From NCBI RefSeq assembly GCF_036203305.1, contig NZ_CP108131.1:1922001-1986000 (forward strand): a stretch of DNA of 64,000 bases. The letters run 5' to 3'. Position 1 is the first letter of the stretch; each line of letters opens with the position of its first letter. Below, piece by piece: positions 41,783-49,721 of the stretch. The translations under genes were made by a program, and so were the position numbers. The stretch comes from Streptomyces sp. NBC_00190 (lineage in GTDB: Bacteria > Actinomycetota > Actinomycetes > Streptomycetales > Streptomycetaceae). Under the pieces are notes generated by a model. That model saw only the letters and a program-made list of their open reading frames with translations. It searched no databases and had not been told where the DNA came from.

Positions 41783-43084
41783 ATGGCGGACATCACGGTG
41801 CGGGGCGCAGCCGGGATCGGGGTCGGGCCGTACGCGGAGCTCACCTTCGACTCCGAGGGGGACGTGGACCGGCCCTCACAGGGCGCGGTGTCCCGCATGG
41901 AGGCCACGGACCTGCTGGTCTTCGCGCACGGCTGGAACAGCGACCGGTCCACCGCGACCCGGCTCTACGACCGGTTCTTCGCCCCTTTCCCGGGGCTGGT
42001 GGGGACGGGGGTGCGTCTGGGGTACGTGGGCGTCGTATGGCCTTCGATCCGCTTCTCCGACGAGCCGATACCGGACTTCGAGGCATCGGGCGCGCTGGCG
42101 GAGCCCGGCTTCGGCACGGCGCTGGACCCCGGTACCCGGCAGGCGCTCGGGGAGTTCTGGCCCGGGCGGCGGGCGGAGCTGGACCGGGTGGCCGAACTGC
42201 TGGAGGAGCGGCCGGAGTCGGAGGCCGCGTTCATCGAGTTCGGGGCCCTCGTACGGGAACTGGCCGGGGTGGACTCGGTGGCGACGGCGGCCGCGCAGCC
42301 GGTGCCCGCGCTCTTCGCGGAGGACGTCCTGGAGGTGTGCCGGACCCTGACGCGCGCCCTGCTGGAGGCGGGCGCGCAGCCCGGGGCCGCCGCCGAACGG
42401 GACCTGGCGCCGGGCGGCGTACCGCGCGCCCTGTGGAACGGCGCCAAGGAGCTGCTGCGGCAGGCGACGTACTACCAGATGAAGAAGCGGGCGGGAGTCG
42501 TCGGCGAGCGCGGTCTCGGCCCGGTGCTGGCGGAGCTGGCGCGGCAGCGCCCGGCGCTGCGGGTGCATCTGATCGGGCACAGCTTCGGGGCGCGCCTGAT
42601 CTCCTTCTCGCTGCGCGCCGTGCCCGACGGCGCCCGGTACGTGAAGTCCCTGACCCTGCTCCAGGGGGCCTTCTCCCACTACGCGTTCTGCGACCGGCTG
42701 CCCCACGACAAGGGCCGCGGCGGCGCCCTCGGCGGCCTCCAGCGCAAGGTCGACGGACCGGTGGTGGCGTGCCATTCCCCGCACGACACCTCGCTGCGGG
42801 TGTTCTACCCGCTGGCCTCCCGGATGGCGGGGGATTCGGCCGGACTTCTGGGTTGCGACGAGCGCTGGGGCGCCATCGGACACGACGGGGTGCAGGCCGT
42901 ACCGGGTACGCCCCGGTTGGCCCTGGACACGGCCCTGCGCGAGGGGGTGCCCACGACGGGCTGTGTCAGCGTGGACGCGGGCTCGGTGGTGCGGCGCGGC
43001 GGAGCCCCTGCGGGGGCGCACAGCGACATCTGCCACGAGGAACTGGCCCGGCTGGTGGTTACCGCGGGGCGCATGGGGCGCTGA
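41783..43084 (+). CDS. Alpha/beta hydrolase-like protein
   Basis: 433 residues from the ATG at 41783 with GGAGGGG upstream; an in-frame GTG at 41768 is an alternative. N-terminal LLVFAHGWNSDRSTATRLYD and a nucleophile elbow LIGHSFGARLISF near residue 275 with oxyanion HGW; later VACHSPHDTSL and a His near GHDGVQAV complete a possible triad. An extra helical insert separates strands. No signal peptide, so cytoplasmic. Substrate unknown. 95 bp before the zinc-ribbon gene and probably co-transcribed with it and the BKACE gene. Confidence 0.75.
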   Translation: MADITVRGAAGIGVGPYAELTFDSEGDVDRPSQGAVSRMEATDLLVFAHGWNSDRSTATRLYDRFFAPFPGLVGTGVRLGYVGVVWPSIRFSDEPIPDFEASGALAEPGFGTALDPGTRQALGEFWPGRRAELDRVAELLEERPESEAAFIEFGALVRELAGVDSVATAAAQPVPALFAEDVLEVCRTLTRALLEAGAQPGAAAERDLAPGGVPRALWNGAKELLRQATYYQMKKRAGVVGERGLGPVLAELARQRPALRVHLIGHSFGARLISFSLRAVPDGARYVKSLTLLQGAFSHYAFCDRLPHDKGRGGALGGLQRKVDGPVVACHSPHDTSLRVFYPLASRMAGDSAGLLGCDERWGAIGHDGVQAVPGTPRLALDTALREGVPTTGCVSVDAGSVVRRGGAPAGAHSDICHEELARLVVTAGRMGR

Positions 43085-43179
43085 CTTCCGGCCATGTGCC
43101 ACCCACACGCCCCGACCGCCCCCGCATGCGCCCGGCCCGGGCCGGGCATGTTGGGCACATCTGCGGAGGTGAAGGTGCG

Positions 43180-43755
43180 ATGGCGGGTTTCCGGAGTCTG
43201 GCTTACCAGGTGCGCGACGCGCGCAACGACCGGGCCCTGCGGCGCCATTCGCTGCGCCGCTGCCTGGAGCGGTTCGCCCCGTACGGGCACCGGGCCACCT
43301 GGTGGCACCTGTGTGACCGGCACGGGATCGCCCCCGAGGACCGGGGGGCGGATCCGCTGAGGCTGGTCGCCGCGCTGGAGGAGCTGGAGGACGCGCGGGC
43401 GGTCTGGCTGGAGTACGAGCGCCAGTTCGCGGAGCGGCGCAGACGGGAGAAGCACCACGGGCTGCGCCGGCCGGAGTGGGCGTGGGGCGGGAGCGGCGAC
43501 GCGGTGGTGCGGTGCGCGGATCCGGGGGTGCGGCCGGAGGGGGCGCTGGGCGAGGTGCTGCGGCGGCTGGTGAACGCCTTGGAGTCGGCGCCGGGGACGG
43601 CGTGCCCGGTCTGCGGGGAGGAGGAACTGCGGTGGCCGGCCGCGGTCGGCGCCTGGGAGGGGGCCTGGGCCTGGGACGGTCCGGTGTGCGGGGGCTGCGG
43701 GATCGTGGTGCCGAGACCGGCGCTGGCGGACACCCCGGCGGCGGGGGCCGCGTGA
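43180..43755 (+). CDS. Uncharacterised protein with C-terminal zinc ribbon
   Basis: 191 residues from the ATG at 43180 with GGAGGTGAAGG upstream. N-terminal helices rich in Arg (YQVRDARNDRALRRHSLRRC), then a C-terminal four-Cys ribbon, CPVCGEEELRW then CGGCGIVVPRP. Unrecognised otherwise. Its TGA overlaps the GTG of the BKACE gene (GTGA), so they are coupled. The ribbon suggests a nucleic-acid or protein contact role. Confidence 0.65.
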   Translation: MAGFRSLAYQVRDARNDRALRRHSLRRCLERFAPYGHRATWWHLCDRHGIAPEDRGADPLRLVAALEELEDARAVWLEYERQFAERRRREKHHGLRRPEWAWGGSGDAVVRCADPGVRPEGALGEVLRRLVNALESAPGTACPVCGEEELRWPAAVGAWEGAWAWDGPVCGGCGIVVPRPALADTPAAGAA

Positions 43756-44501
43756 GGCTCGCGCCGACGGTGTCGCTGAACGGCGCCCGGAGCGCCGCCG
43801 ACGGCCCGGCCGTGCCGATGTCCCCCCAGGACCTGGCGGAGGCGGCGCTGGCCTCGGTCGCCGCCGGGGCCGGGGAGGTACTGGTGCACCCGCGGACCCC
43901 GTGCGGCCGGCAGAGCCTGTCGCCCCGGGTGGTCGGGCCGGTGCTGGAGGCGCTGCGGGGCGCGGGGGTCGGCGTACCCCTGTGCGTGGACGCGAGCATC
44001 GGGGCCGAGCCCGATCCGGCGGGGCGGCTGGAGCGGGTCCGGTCCTGGTCGGTGCTGCCGGACCGGGCGGCGGTGAGCTTCGCGGAGCCGGGGGCCGGAG
44101 AGCTGGCCGGGGCGCTGCTGGCGCGGGGGGTCGTGGTGGAGGCGGTGGTGCCGCTGGGCGGGCCGGCCGGGCCGGAGCCGATGGCGCGGTTCCTGGCCTG
44201 GCCGGTGCGCGACCCCGGGCGGGTCCGGCTCGCGGGGGAGCTCGCGACGGCCGATCCGGCCCTGGTGGCCGCTCTGCGCGGGCCGCCGCCGGTGGCGCTG
44301 CTGCTGTACGGGCGGGAGGCCGCCGCCTGGCCGGTGCTGCGGCTGGCCGCGCGGTGCGGTACGGGCGGGCGGACCGGCGTCGGGGACGTACTGCACCTGC
44401 CGGACGGGCGGCCGGCGCGGTCGAATGCCGAACTGGTCGCGGCGGCCCGGGGGGTGTGGGAGCGGGAGGCCGGGACGGGTCCTAGAGCCGCGAGCCGGTG
44501 A
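43752..44501 (+). CDS. 3-keto-5-aminohexanoate cleavage-like (BKACE/DUF849)
   Basis: 249 residues from GTG 43752. A BKACE-type barrel: [53 protein letters not shown], and [20 protein letters not shown] near the C-terminus. Known members condense beta-keto acids with acetyl-CoA using a zinc held by His-x-His in a HxHxR motif; here the motif reads LVHPR, with Leu for the first His. Activity may be altered or lost. Overlaps the zinc-ribbon gene by 4 nt and the convergent soxR by 20 bp. Confidence 0.78.
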   Translation: MRLAPTVSLNGARSAADGPAVPMSPQDLAEAALASVAAGAGEVLVHPRTPCGRQSLSPRVVGPVLEALRGAGVGVPLCVDASIGAEPDPAGRLERVRSWSVLPDRAAVSFAEPGAGELAGALLARGVVVEAVVPLGGPAGPEPMARFLAWPVRDPGRVRLAGELATADPALVAALRGPPPVALLLYGREAAAWPVLRLAARCGTGGRTGVGDVLHLPDGRPARSNAELVAAARGVWEREAGTGPRAASR

Positions 44502-44925
44502 GCCTCTCGCCGAAGACGTCGTCGGGGTTGGACAGTGCGCAGTTCTCCAGCGAGAGGCAGCCGCAGCCGATGCAGTCCGTCAGGTGGTCGCGCAGGCGCC
44601 CGAGTTGGGCGATGCGCTGGTCGAGTTCGGCGCGCCAGGCCTCGGACAGCTGGGCCCAGTCCTCGCGGTTGGGGGTGCGCTCCTCGGGGAGCCGGGCCAG
44701 TGCGTCGCGGATGCTGGCCAGCGGGATGCCCACGCGCTGGGCGGCGCGCACGAAGGCCACCCGGCGCAGCGCGTCGCGGGTGTAGCGGCGCTGGTTGCCG
44801 GAGGTGCGGCGGCTGCTGATCAGGCCCTTGGTCTCGTAGAAGTGGAGCGCGGAGACGGCGGCGCCGCTGCGGGCGGACAGCTGGCCGACGGTGAGTTCGT
44901 GGATTTTCTCGGGAATCTGCGGCAC
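44482..44925 (-). CDS. soxR: Redox-sensitive activator SoxR
   Basis: 147 residues from GTG 44925 ([20 protein letters not shown]); a frame to 44985 would read through the promoter. MerR HTH ([20 protein letters not shown]) and the [2Fe-2S] cysteine cluster [12 protein letters not shown]. In Streptomyces SoxR senses redox-active secondary metabolites such as actinorhodin rather than superoxide, and activates oxidoreductase and monooxygenase genes. Divergent from the MaoC gene. Its 3' end overlaps the BKACE gene by 20 bp. Confidence 0.95.
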   Translation of the reverse strand: MPQIPEKIHELTVGQLSARSGAAVSALHFYETKGLISSRRTSGNQRRYTRDALRRVAFVRAAQRVGIPLASIRDALARLPEERTPNREDWAQLSEAWRAELDQRIAQLGRLRDHLTDCIGCGCLSLENCALSNPDDVFGERLTGSRL

Positions 44926-44950
44926 CCCGCCGAGGGTAGTCGGAGGTCCG

Positions 44951-44992
44951 TTGACATACACATACGGTCCCAGCATGCTGAGCAAGCGCTTA
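44951..44992 (+). promoter_or_regulatory. maoC promoter with TetR-type operator
   Basis: TTGACA (44951–44956) is a perfect -35; a weak -10 (CATGCT, 44974–44979) lies 17 bp on, and the 14-mer TGAGCAAGCGCTTA (44979–44992) with palindromic AAGCGCTT core covers the expected start. The same 14-mer is at 46223–46236 upstream of the TetR gene. Confidence 0.65.
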
Positions 44993-45033
44993 TTCGCCCA
45001 GCGCTATCCGTGAGTGAGAGGCAGGAGCAGGGC

Positions 45034-45495
45034 ATGGCCGAGCCGAGGATCTTCACGTCCGCCGAGGAGTTGCACGCCGGGACGGGCGAGCCGCTGGGGC
45101 CCAGCGGGTGGCTGGAGGTGGACCAGAAGCGGATCGACCTCTTCGCGGACGCGACCGGCGACCACCAGTGGATCCACGTGGACCCGGAGCGTGCGGCGAC
45201 CGGACCCTTCGGCTCCACGATCGCCCACGGCTACCTGACCCTGTCCCTGCTGCCGAGCCTGGTGCCGCAGATCATGCGGGTCGAGGGCATGAAGATGGGC
45301 ATCAACTACGGGACGAACAAGGTGCGCTTCCCGGCGCCGGTGCCGGTCGGGTCCCGGCTCCGGGCCACCGCTGTGATCACGGAGGTCACGGAGGCCGGGG
45401 GCGGCGTACAGGTCGCGGCGACCGTCACGGTCGAGCGCGAGGGCGGGGACAAGCCGGTGTGCGTCGCGGAGTCGGTGTCCCGCTACTACTTCTGA
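45034..45495 (+). CDS. MaoC family dehydratase (R-specific enoyl-CoA hydratase-like)
   Basis: 153 residues from the ATG at 45034 (AGGAG 6 nt upstream). Single hot-dog domain: the hydratase motif FADATGDHQWIHVDPERAAT (catalytic Asp and His) and TIAHGYLTLSLLPSLVPQIM; YGTNKVRFPAPVPVGSRL near the end. Hydrates trans-2-enoyl-CoA, in fatty acid or polyketide metabolism. Controlled, by inference, by the TetR encoded just downstream. Confidence 0.92.
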   Translation: MAEPRIFTSAEELHAGTGEPLGPSGWLEVDQKRIDLFADATGDHQWIHVDPERAATGPFGSTIAHGYLTLSLLPSLVPQIMRVEGMKMGINYGTNKVRFPAPVPVGSRLRATAVITEVTEAGGGVQVAATVTVEREGGDKPVCVAESVSRYYF

Positions 45496-45538
45496 TCCCG
45501 GACCGCTTCACCACTTCACCGCTTCCGGCTGCGGACTG

Positions 45539-46171
45539 CTACCGGCTCCGGGGGCGCGCGTTAACCATGCGGAGCACGAGGTCGGCGTAGAGCGCGCCGA
45601 CCTCGTCGGGTGTGCGCTGCCCGGCCACGCTGAACCAGCGGGCCACGTCGATGCAGAGCGACAGTACGGCGAGGGTGGTGCCCGGCACGTCGGGGACGTC
45701 GAACTCCCCCGCCGCGACCCCGTCGGCGAGGATGCGGCGCACGGCGGCGTCGCTCTGCCGGCGCAGTGCCACGATCTCGGAGCGGTGCTCCGGAGCGAGA
45801 GCGTCGAGCTCGTACTGGACCACGCGCGCGGTGGTGTGGTGTGCCGCGTGCCACAGCACGAAGGACCGAACGGCGACGTCGAGCCGCTCGGCGGCGCGGC
45901 CGGGGCCGTCGGCCGCGGTGGTGAGGATCTCCAGGGCCTTGTCGTGGCCGATCCGGCTGATCCTGTGGAGCAGCTCTTCCTTGGTCTTGTAGTGGATGTA
46001 GAGCGCGGCCGGGCTCATGCCGGCGCGGCCCGCGATGTCACGCGTGGTGGTGGCGTGGTACCCGCGCTCGGCGAACGCGTCGACGGCGGCGACGAGCAGC
46101 CGCCGCGCGGCGTCGGGGGTGACCTCCGACCACGGCTGGTAGCCGCCGACCGTCTCCTCCGCGCTGTCCAT
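45539..46171 (-). CDS. TetR family regulator of maoC
   Basis: 210 residues from ATG 46171, AAAGGTGA 9 nt upstream. HTH: AFAERGYHATTTRDIAGRAG and MSPAALYIHYKTKEELLHRI. C-terminal ligand domain with DEVGALYADLVLRMVNARPR. Convergent with maoC, 43 bp apart. Its upstream 14-mer TGAGCAAGCGCTTA at 46223 matches the one before maoC, so autoregulation and maoC control are likely, with an acyl-CoA as inducer. Confidence 0.92.
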   Translation of the reverse strand: MDSAEETVGGYQPWSEVTPDAARRLLVAAVDAFAERGYHATTTRDIAGRAGMSPAALYIHYKTKEELLHRISRIGHDKALEILTTAADGPGRAAERLDVAVRSFVLWHAAHHTTARVVQYELDALAPEHRSEIVALRRQSDAAVRRILADGVAAGEFDVPDVPGTTLAVLSLCIDVARWFSVAGQRTPDEVGALYADLVLRMVNARPRSR

Positions 46172-46222
46172 CGCTCGCACTCACCTTTTTCGCCGTGTGG
46201 GAGTGAACACCTTACCGGAGGG

Positions 46223-46236
46223 TGAGCAAGCGCTTA
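46223..46236. promoter_or_regulatory. TetR-type operator upstream of the TetR gene
   Basis: TGAGCAAGCGCTTA, identical to 44979–44992, 52 bp upstream of the TetR start, within the end of the YiaA-like gene. Confidence 0.6.
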
Positions 46237-46524
46237 GGGCTTCGGCTGGAAGGGGTCGTACTCGGCCAGGATCTTCTCCATCCTGGCCTGATCGACCCTG
46301 CTGACGATCTGGCCCGCCTCCTGCCGGTCGCGGATCACCTTGGCGAGCGTGAAGGCCGAGGTGGTCAGGTAGAGGACGGCGATGCCGAGGAAGCCCCGCA
46401 CCCACGCGTCCGCGTCGAGGTTGTAGATGCCGACGGCCACCGCGCTCAGCGCGACGCCGAAGGAGGCGACGGCCTGGCCGTAGTACGCCCCCGTGTTCTG
46501 CTGCTTGACCGGTGTCTCGTTCAT
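46234..46524 (-). CDS. YiaA/YiaB family membrane protein
   Basis: 96 residues from the ATG at 46524 (MNETPVKQQNTGAYYGQAVA). Two membrane helices, ASFGVALSAVAVGIYNLDAD and WVRGFLGIAVLYLTTSAFTL, then KVIRDRQEAGQIVSRVDQAR, as in the YiaAB two-helix family. Function unknown. Its stop lies next to the TetR operator at 46223. It is 61 bp downstream of the acyl-CoA dehydrogenase and may be co-transcribed with it. Confidence 0.85.
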   Translation of the reverse strand: MNETPVKQQNTGAYYGQAVASFGVALSAVAVGIYNLDADAWVRGFLGIAVLYLTTSAFTLAKVIRDRQEAGQIVSRVDQARMEKILAEYDPFQPKP

Positions 46525-46584
46525 GGCGACAGCATCCGGCGGATGTGGCGGGGCCCACATCCGCGCGGATACTCATGCGCGTAC

Positions 46585-47736
46585 TCAGAAGGCGGAGACT
46601 CCGGTGCGCGCCCGGCCGATGAGCAGCTTCTGGATCTGGCTGGTGCCCTCGTACAGGGTCATCACGCGGGCGTCGCGCAACAGTTTCCCGGCCGGGTACT
46701 CGTCGATGTAGCCGTAGCCGCCGTGCACCTGGAGGGCGTTGCTCGCGGCCCGGACGGCGGCCTCGGAGGCGAAGAGCTTCGCGGTGGAGGACTCGGTGGC
46801 GAACGGCCGCCCGCGGTCGATGAGGTCCGCGACCCGCCAGGTGAGCAGGCGGGCGGCGTCCACGTCGACGGAGATGTCGGCGATCAGCTCCTGGACCAGC
46901 TGGTGGTGGGCGATCGGCTTGCCGAACTGCTCGCGCTGGGCGGCGTACGAGACGGCCGCGTCGAGCGCCGCCTGGGCGATGCCGACACAGCCGGCGGCGA
47001 CCGACATCCGGCCCTTGGCCAGCGCGGACATGGCGACCGAGAAGCCCTTGCCCTCGGGGCCGAGCATCGCGGATGCGGGGACGCGGACGCCGTCGAGGGC
47101 GAGTTCGGCGGTGGCCTGGCCTCGCAGGCCGAGCTTGCCGTGGATCTCGCGCCGGGTGAGGCCGGGCGTGTCGGTGGGGACGAGGAAGGCGGAGACCCCG
47201 CGGTGGCCGGGTTCGTCGCCGGTGCGGGCGAAGAGCAGGACGACGTCGGCCCAGGTGCCGTTGGTGATGAACATCTTGCTGCCGCTGACCAGGTACGAGT
47301 CCCCCTCGCGCACGGCGCGGGTGGTGAGGCTGCCCGCGTCGGAGCCGGTGCCGGGCTCGGTGAGGCCGAAGCAGCCGAGTGCGTCCCCGGAGCACAGGCG
47401 GGGCAGCCAGGCGTGCTTCTGTTCCTCGGTGCCCCAGGCCGCGATGGTCTTGGCGACCAGGCCGAGGGAGACGGAGACGATGCCGCGCACCGCGGAGTCG
47501 CCGCGGCCGAGCTCCTCGGTGACGAGGACGTAGGAGAGGTGGTCGCCGCCGGAGCCGCCGTACTCCTCGGGGACGGTCAGACCGAGGAAGCCGAGGCCCC
47601 CGAGCTTCTTCACGATGGCCCGGTCCACGCTCTCGGCGCGGTCCCACTCGGCCGCGTACGGGGCGACCTCGCGCTCGGTGAACTCGCGGGCGAGCCGGCG
47701 TACGGCCTCCTGCTCCTCGCTCAGCTCCAGGTTCAC
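46585..47736 (-). CDS. Acyl-CoA dehydrogenase
   Basis: 383 residues. LSEEQEAVRRLAREFTEREV, CFGLTEPGTGSDAGSLTT (FAD/substrate loop), FITNGTWADVVLLFARTG, QVHGGYGYIDEYPAGKLLRD with ARVMTLYEGTSQIQKLLIG (catalytic Glu in YEGTS). Resembles short/branched-chain acyl-CoA dehydrogenases. Divergent from the TetR gene at 47814 with an AACTA-N7-TAGTT operator between them. Confidence 0.94.
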   Translation of the reverse strand: MNLELSEEQEAVRRLAREFTEREVAPYAAEWDRAESVDRAIVKKLGGLGFLGLTVPEEYGGSGGDHLSYVLVTEELGRGDSAVRGIVSVSLGLVAKTIAAWGTEEQKHAWLPRLCSGDALGCFGLTEPGTGSDAGSLTTRAVREGDSYLVSGSKMFITNGTWADVVLLFARTGDEPGHRGVSAFLVPTDTPGLTRREIHGKLGLRGQATAELALDGVRVPASAMLGPEGKGFSVAMSALAKGRMSVAAGCVGIAQAALDAAVSYAAQREQFGKPIAHHQLVQELIADISVDVDAARLLTWRVADLIDRGRPFATESSTAKLFASEAAVRAASNALQVHGGYGYIDEYPAGKLLRDARVMTLYEGTSQIQKLLIGRARTGVSAF

Positions 47737-47767
47737 CGGGCACCTCCGGGCCTCTCGTCCGGCCGTT

Positions 47768-47784
47768 AACTAGCACCGGTAGTT
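47768..47784. promoter_or_regulatory. TetR operator AACTA-N7-TAGTT (site 1)
   Basis: AACTAGCACCGGTAGTT, 5-bp perfect arms, between the divergent acyl-CoA dehydrogenase and TetR genes. It matches AACTAGCGTCGGTAGTT at 51191 in 15 of 17 bases. Confidence 0.7.
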
Positions 47785-47813
47785 TATGGCAAGCAGGCCC
47801 TACTATGTGGCGC

Positions 47814-48461
47814 ATGGCCAGACCGCGCAAGCCTCTCCTCAGCAGAGCCCGCATCGTCGAGGCGGCGGCCGAGCTGGTCGATACGGAGGGGCTGGAGGCG
47901 GTCTCGACGCGGCGGCTGGCCGCCGCGCTGGGGGTCAGTGGGCCGTCCCTGTACAACCACTTCCGCACGAAGGACGAGATCCTGGAGGCGGTGGCGGACG
48001 CGGTGAGCGCGCGGGTCGACTTGTCGATGTTCGAGGCTCCGGGCCCGGACTGGCGGGGCGCTCTGCACGCCTGGGCCCACTCGTACCGGGACGCCCTGTC
48101 CGACCATCCGAACATCGTGCCGGTGCTGGCGCGGGGGCCGGGCCGCCGCCCGGCGGGCCTGCGGCTGGCGGACGCCGTGTTCGGCGCGATGACGGCGGCC
48201 GGCTGGCCCCCGGCGCAGGCGACCCGGATCGGCGCGCTGATGAGGTACTTCATCCTCGGCTCGGCGGTGGCCTCCTTCGCCCGGGGTTTCGTGGACGACG
48301 AGACGGCATACGACCCGGCGGACTACCCCCACCTGGGCCGGGCCCATCTGCTGGCCGAGCACCAGCGCGAGGTGGACGAGGGCGCCTTCGAAACGGGCCT
48401 GGCGGCCCTGCTGGACGGGCTGTCCCTGCAGTACGAGGCGCTGGCGCGCGACGTTTCCTGA
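47814..48461 (+). CDS. TetR family regulator (C-terminal TetR_C_1-like)
   Basis: 215 residues from ATG 47814. HTH: ELVDTEGLEAVSTRRLAAAL and GVSGPSLYNHFRTKDEILEA, then a long helical ligand domain (ALHAWAHSYRDALSDHPNIV; PVLARGPGRRPAGLRLADAV). The SGPSLYNHF form and the C-domain are like tetracycline-repressor-type TetR proteins. Predicted target: the AACTA operators at 47768 and 51191, hence the acyl-CoA dehydrogenase, itself and the aldehyde/alcohol dehydrogenase operon. Confidence 0.92.
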   Translation: MARPRKPLLSRARIVEAAAELVDTEGLEAVSTRRLAAALGVSGPSLYNHFRTKDEILEAVADAVSARVDLSMFEAPGPDWRGALHAWAHSYRDALSDHPNIVPVLARGPGRRPAGLRLADAVFGAMTAAGWPPAQATRIGALMRYFILGSAVASFARGFVDDETAYDPADYPHLGRAHLLAEHQREVDEGAFETGLAALLDGLSLQYEALARDVS

Positions 48462-48470
48462 GGCCGGGCC

Positions 48471-48519
48471 GGTCCTCCCCGTCGCGGGGCGGGGCGGGAG
48501 CCCCGCGACGGGGAGGACC
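48471..48519. terminator. Bidirectional terminator, TetR / alcohol dehydrogenase
   Basis: A 20-bp perfect stem (48471–48490 with 48500–48519, GGTCCTCCCCGTCGCGGGGC), 9-nt loop, between convergent genes. Confidence 0.88.
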
Positions 48520-48596
48520 CCGACGGGAGGACCGGCACACGGAGCACCGGGACAGGAAGGCTCTGCGCGCGAAGGCCGCGCCCGGCGGGAGACGGG

Positions 48597-49676
48597 CTAG
48601 AAGACGACCAGGGAGCGGCCGCCCTTGCCCGCCAGCATGGCATCGAAGGCGGCCGGGATGCCGTCGAGCGCGATGCGGTCGGTGACCAGGGCTCCGAGGT
48701 CGAGGCGGCCCGCGCGGACGTGTTCGGCGATCACCGGGAGGTCGCGGGCGGGGTCGCTGCTGCCGTAGACGCAGCCGGTGAGGGTGCGCGCGAAGTGGAA
48801 GATCTCCAGCGCGTGGAAGGTGACCTGCTGGTCCTTGCCACCGATGCCCACGACCGTGGTGCGGCCGCCGCGGCGGGTGGACTCCCAGGCTCCGCGGATG
48901 GCCTCCGCCCGGCCGACGCATTCGACGGCGACGTCCACGCCCTGGCCGCCGGTGAGCGACCGGATCTGCTTGGCGGTGGTGTCGGAGGCGAGCACGAATT
49001 CGGTGGCTCCCGCCGCCCGGGCCAGTTCCTCCTTGGCCGGGGACACGTCGACGGCGATGACCGGGCCCGCCTGCGCGATCCGGGCGGACTGCAGGGCGGC
49101 CAGGCCGACACCGCCGACGCCGAAGACAGCGACGGATTCGCCGGGGCGGACCTGGGCGCTGTGGTGGACGGCGCCGTAGCCGGTGAGGACCGCGCAGCCG
49201 AGCAGGGCGGCCTCGGCGAGCGGGATCCCGGCGGGTGCGGGCAGCACACAGTTGGCCGCGACGACGGTCTCCTCGGCGAACGCGGCCACGTTCAGCCCCG
49301 GGTGCAGCGCGGCGCCGTGCGCGTCGTGCGCGTAGACGGCCCCGACGCCCGTGAGCGCGTTGACGCAGAGCCAGACCTCGCCCATCGAGCAGTGGTGACA
49401 CTCCCCGCAGGACGGGGCCCAGTTGAGCACGACCCCGTCGCCGGGGGCGACGTGGGTCACGCCGTCCCCGACGGCGAGGACCGTACCCGCGCCCTCGTGG
49501 CCGAGGACGGCGGGGACGGGAACCCGCATGGTGCCGTTGGTGAGGGAGAGGTCCGAGTGGCAGACCCCGGCTGCGGTGAGCCGGACCCGGACCTGCCCGG
49601 GGCCGGGATCGGGCAGCACTATCTCCCGTATCTCCAGCGGGGCTCCGACGGCGGGCAGGATGGCGGCGCGGACCAT
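48597..49676 (-). CDS. Zinc-dependent alcohol dehydrogenase
   Basis: 359 residues. MDR superfamily class III-like: catalytic Zn Cys in GVCHSDLSLTNG, LGHEGAGTV, structural Zn cysteines in CGECHHCSMGEVWLC, and the NAD motif VAVFGVGGVGLAALQSARIA with a VDVSP acidic end. ATG 49676, GGAGAAG upstream. Second gene of the aldehyde dehydrogenase–alcohol dehydrogenase operon (45-bp gap), together converting an alcohol to a carboxylate. Related mycobacterial-type enzymes may use mycofactocin or NDMA; nothing here tests that. Confidence 0.93.
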   Translation of the reverse strand: MVRAAILPAVGAPLEIREIVLPDPGPGQVRVRLTAAGVCHSDLSLTNGTMRVPVPAVLGHEGAGTVLAVGDGVTHVAPGDGVVLNWAPSCGECHHCSMGEVWLCVNALTGVGAVYAHDAHGAALHPGLNVAAFAEETVVAANCVLPAPAGIPLAEAALLGCAVLTGYGAVHHSAQVRPGESVAVFGVGGVGLAALQSARIAQAGPVIAVDVSPAKEELARAAGATEFVLASDTTAKQIRSLTGGQGVDVAVECVGRAEAIRGAWESTRRGGRTTVVGIGGKDQQVTFHALEIFHFARTLTGCVYGSSDPARDLPVIAEHVRAGRLDLGALVTDRIALDGIPAAFDAMLAGKGGRSLVVF

Positions 49677-49721
49677 GGTCGTCTTCTCCGGATCGGGGCG
49701 GCTCGGAACTGGCAGGACAGC

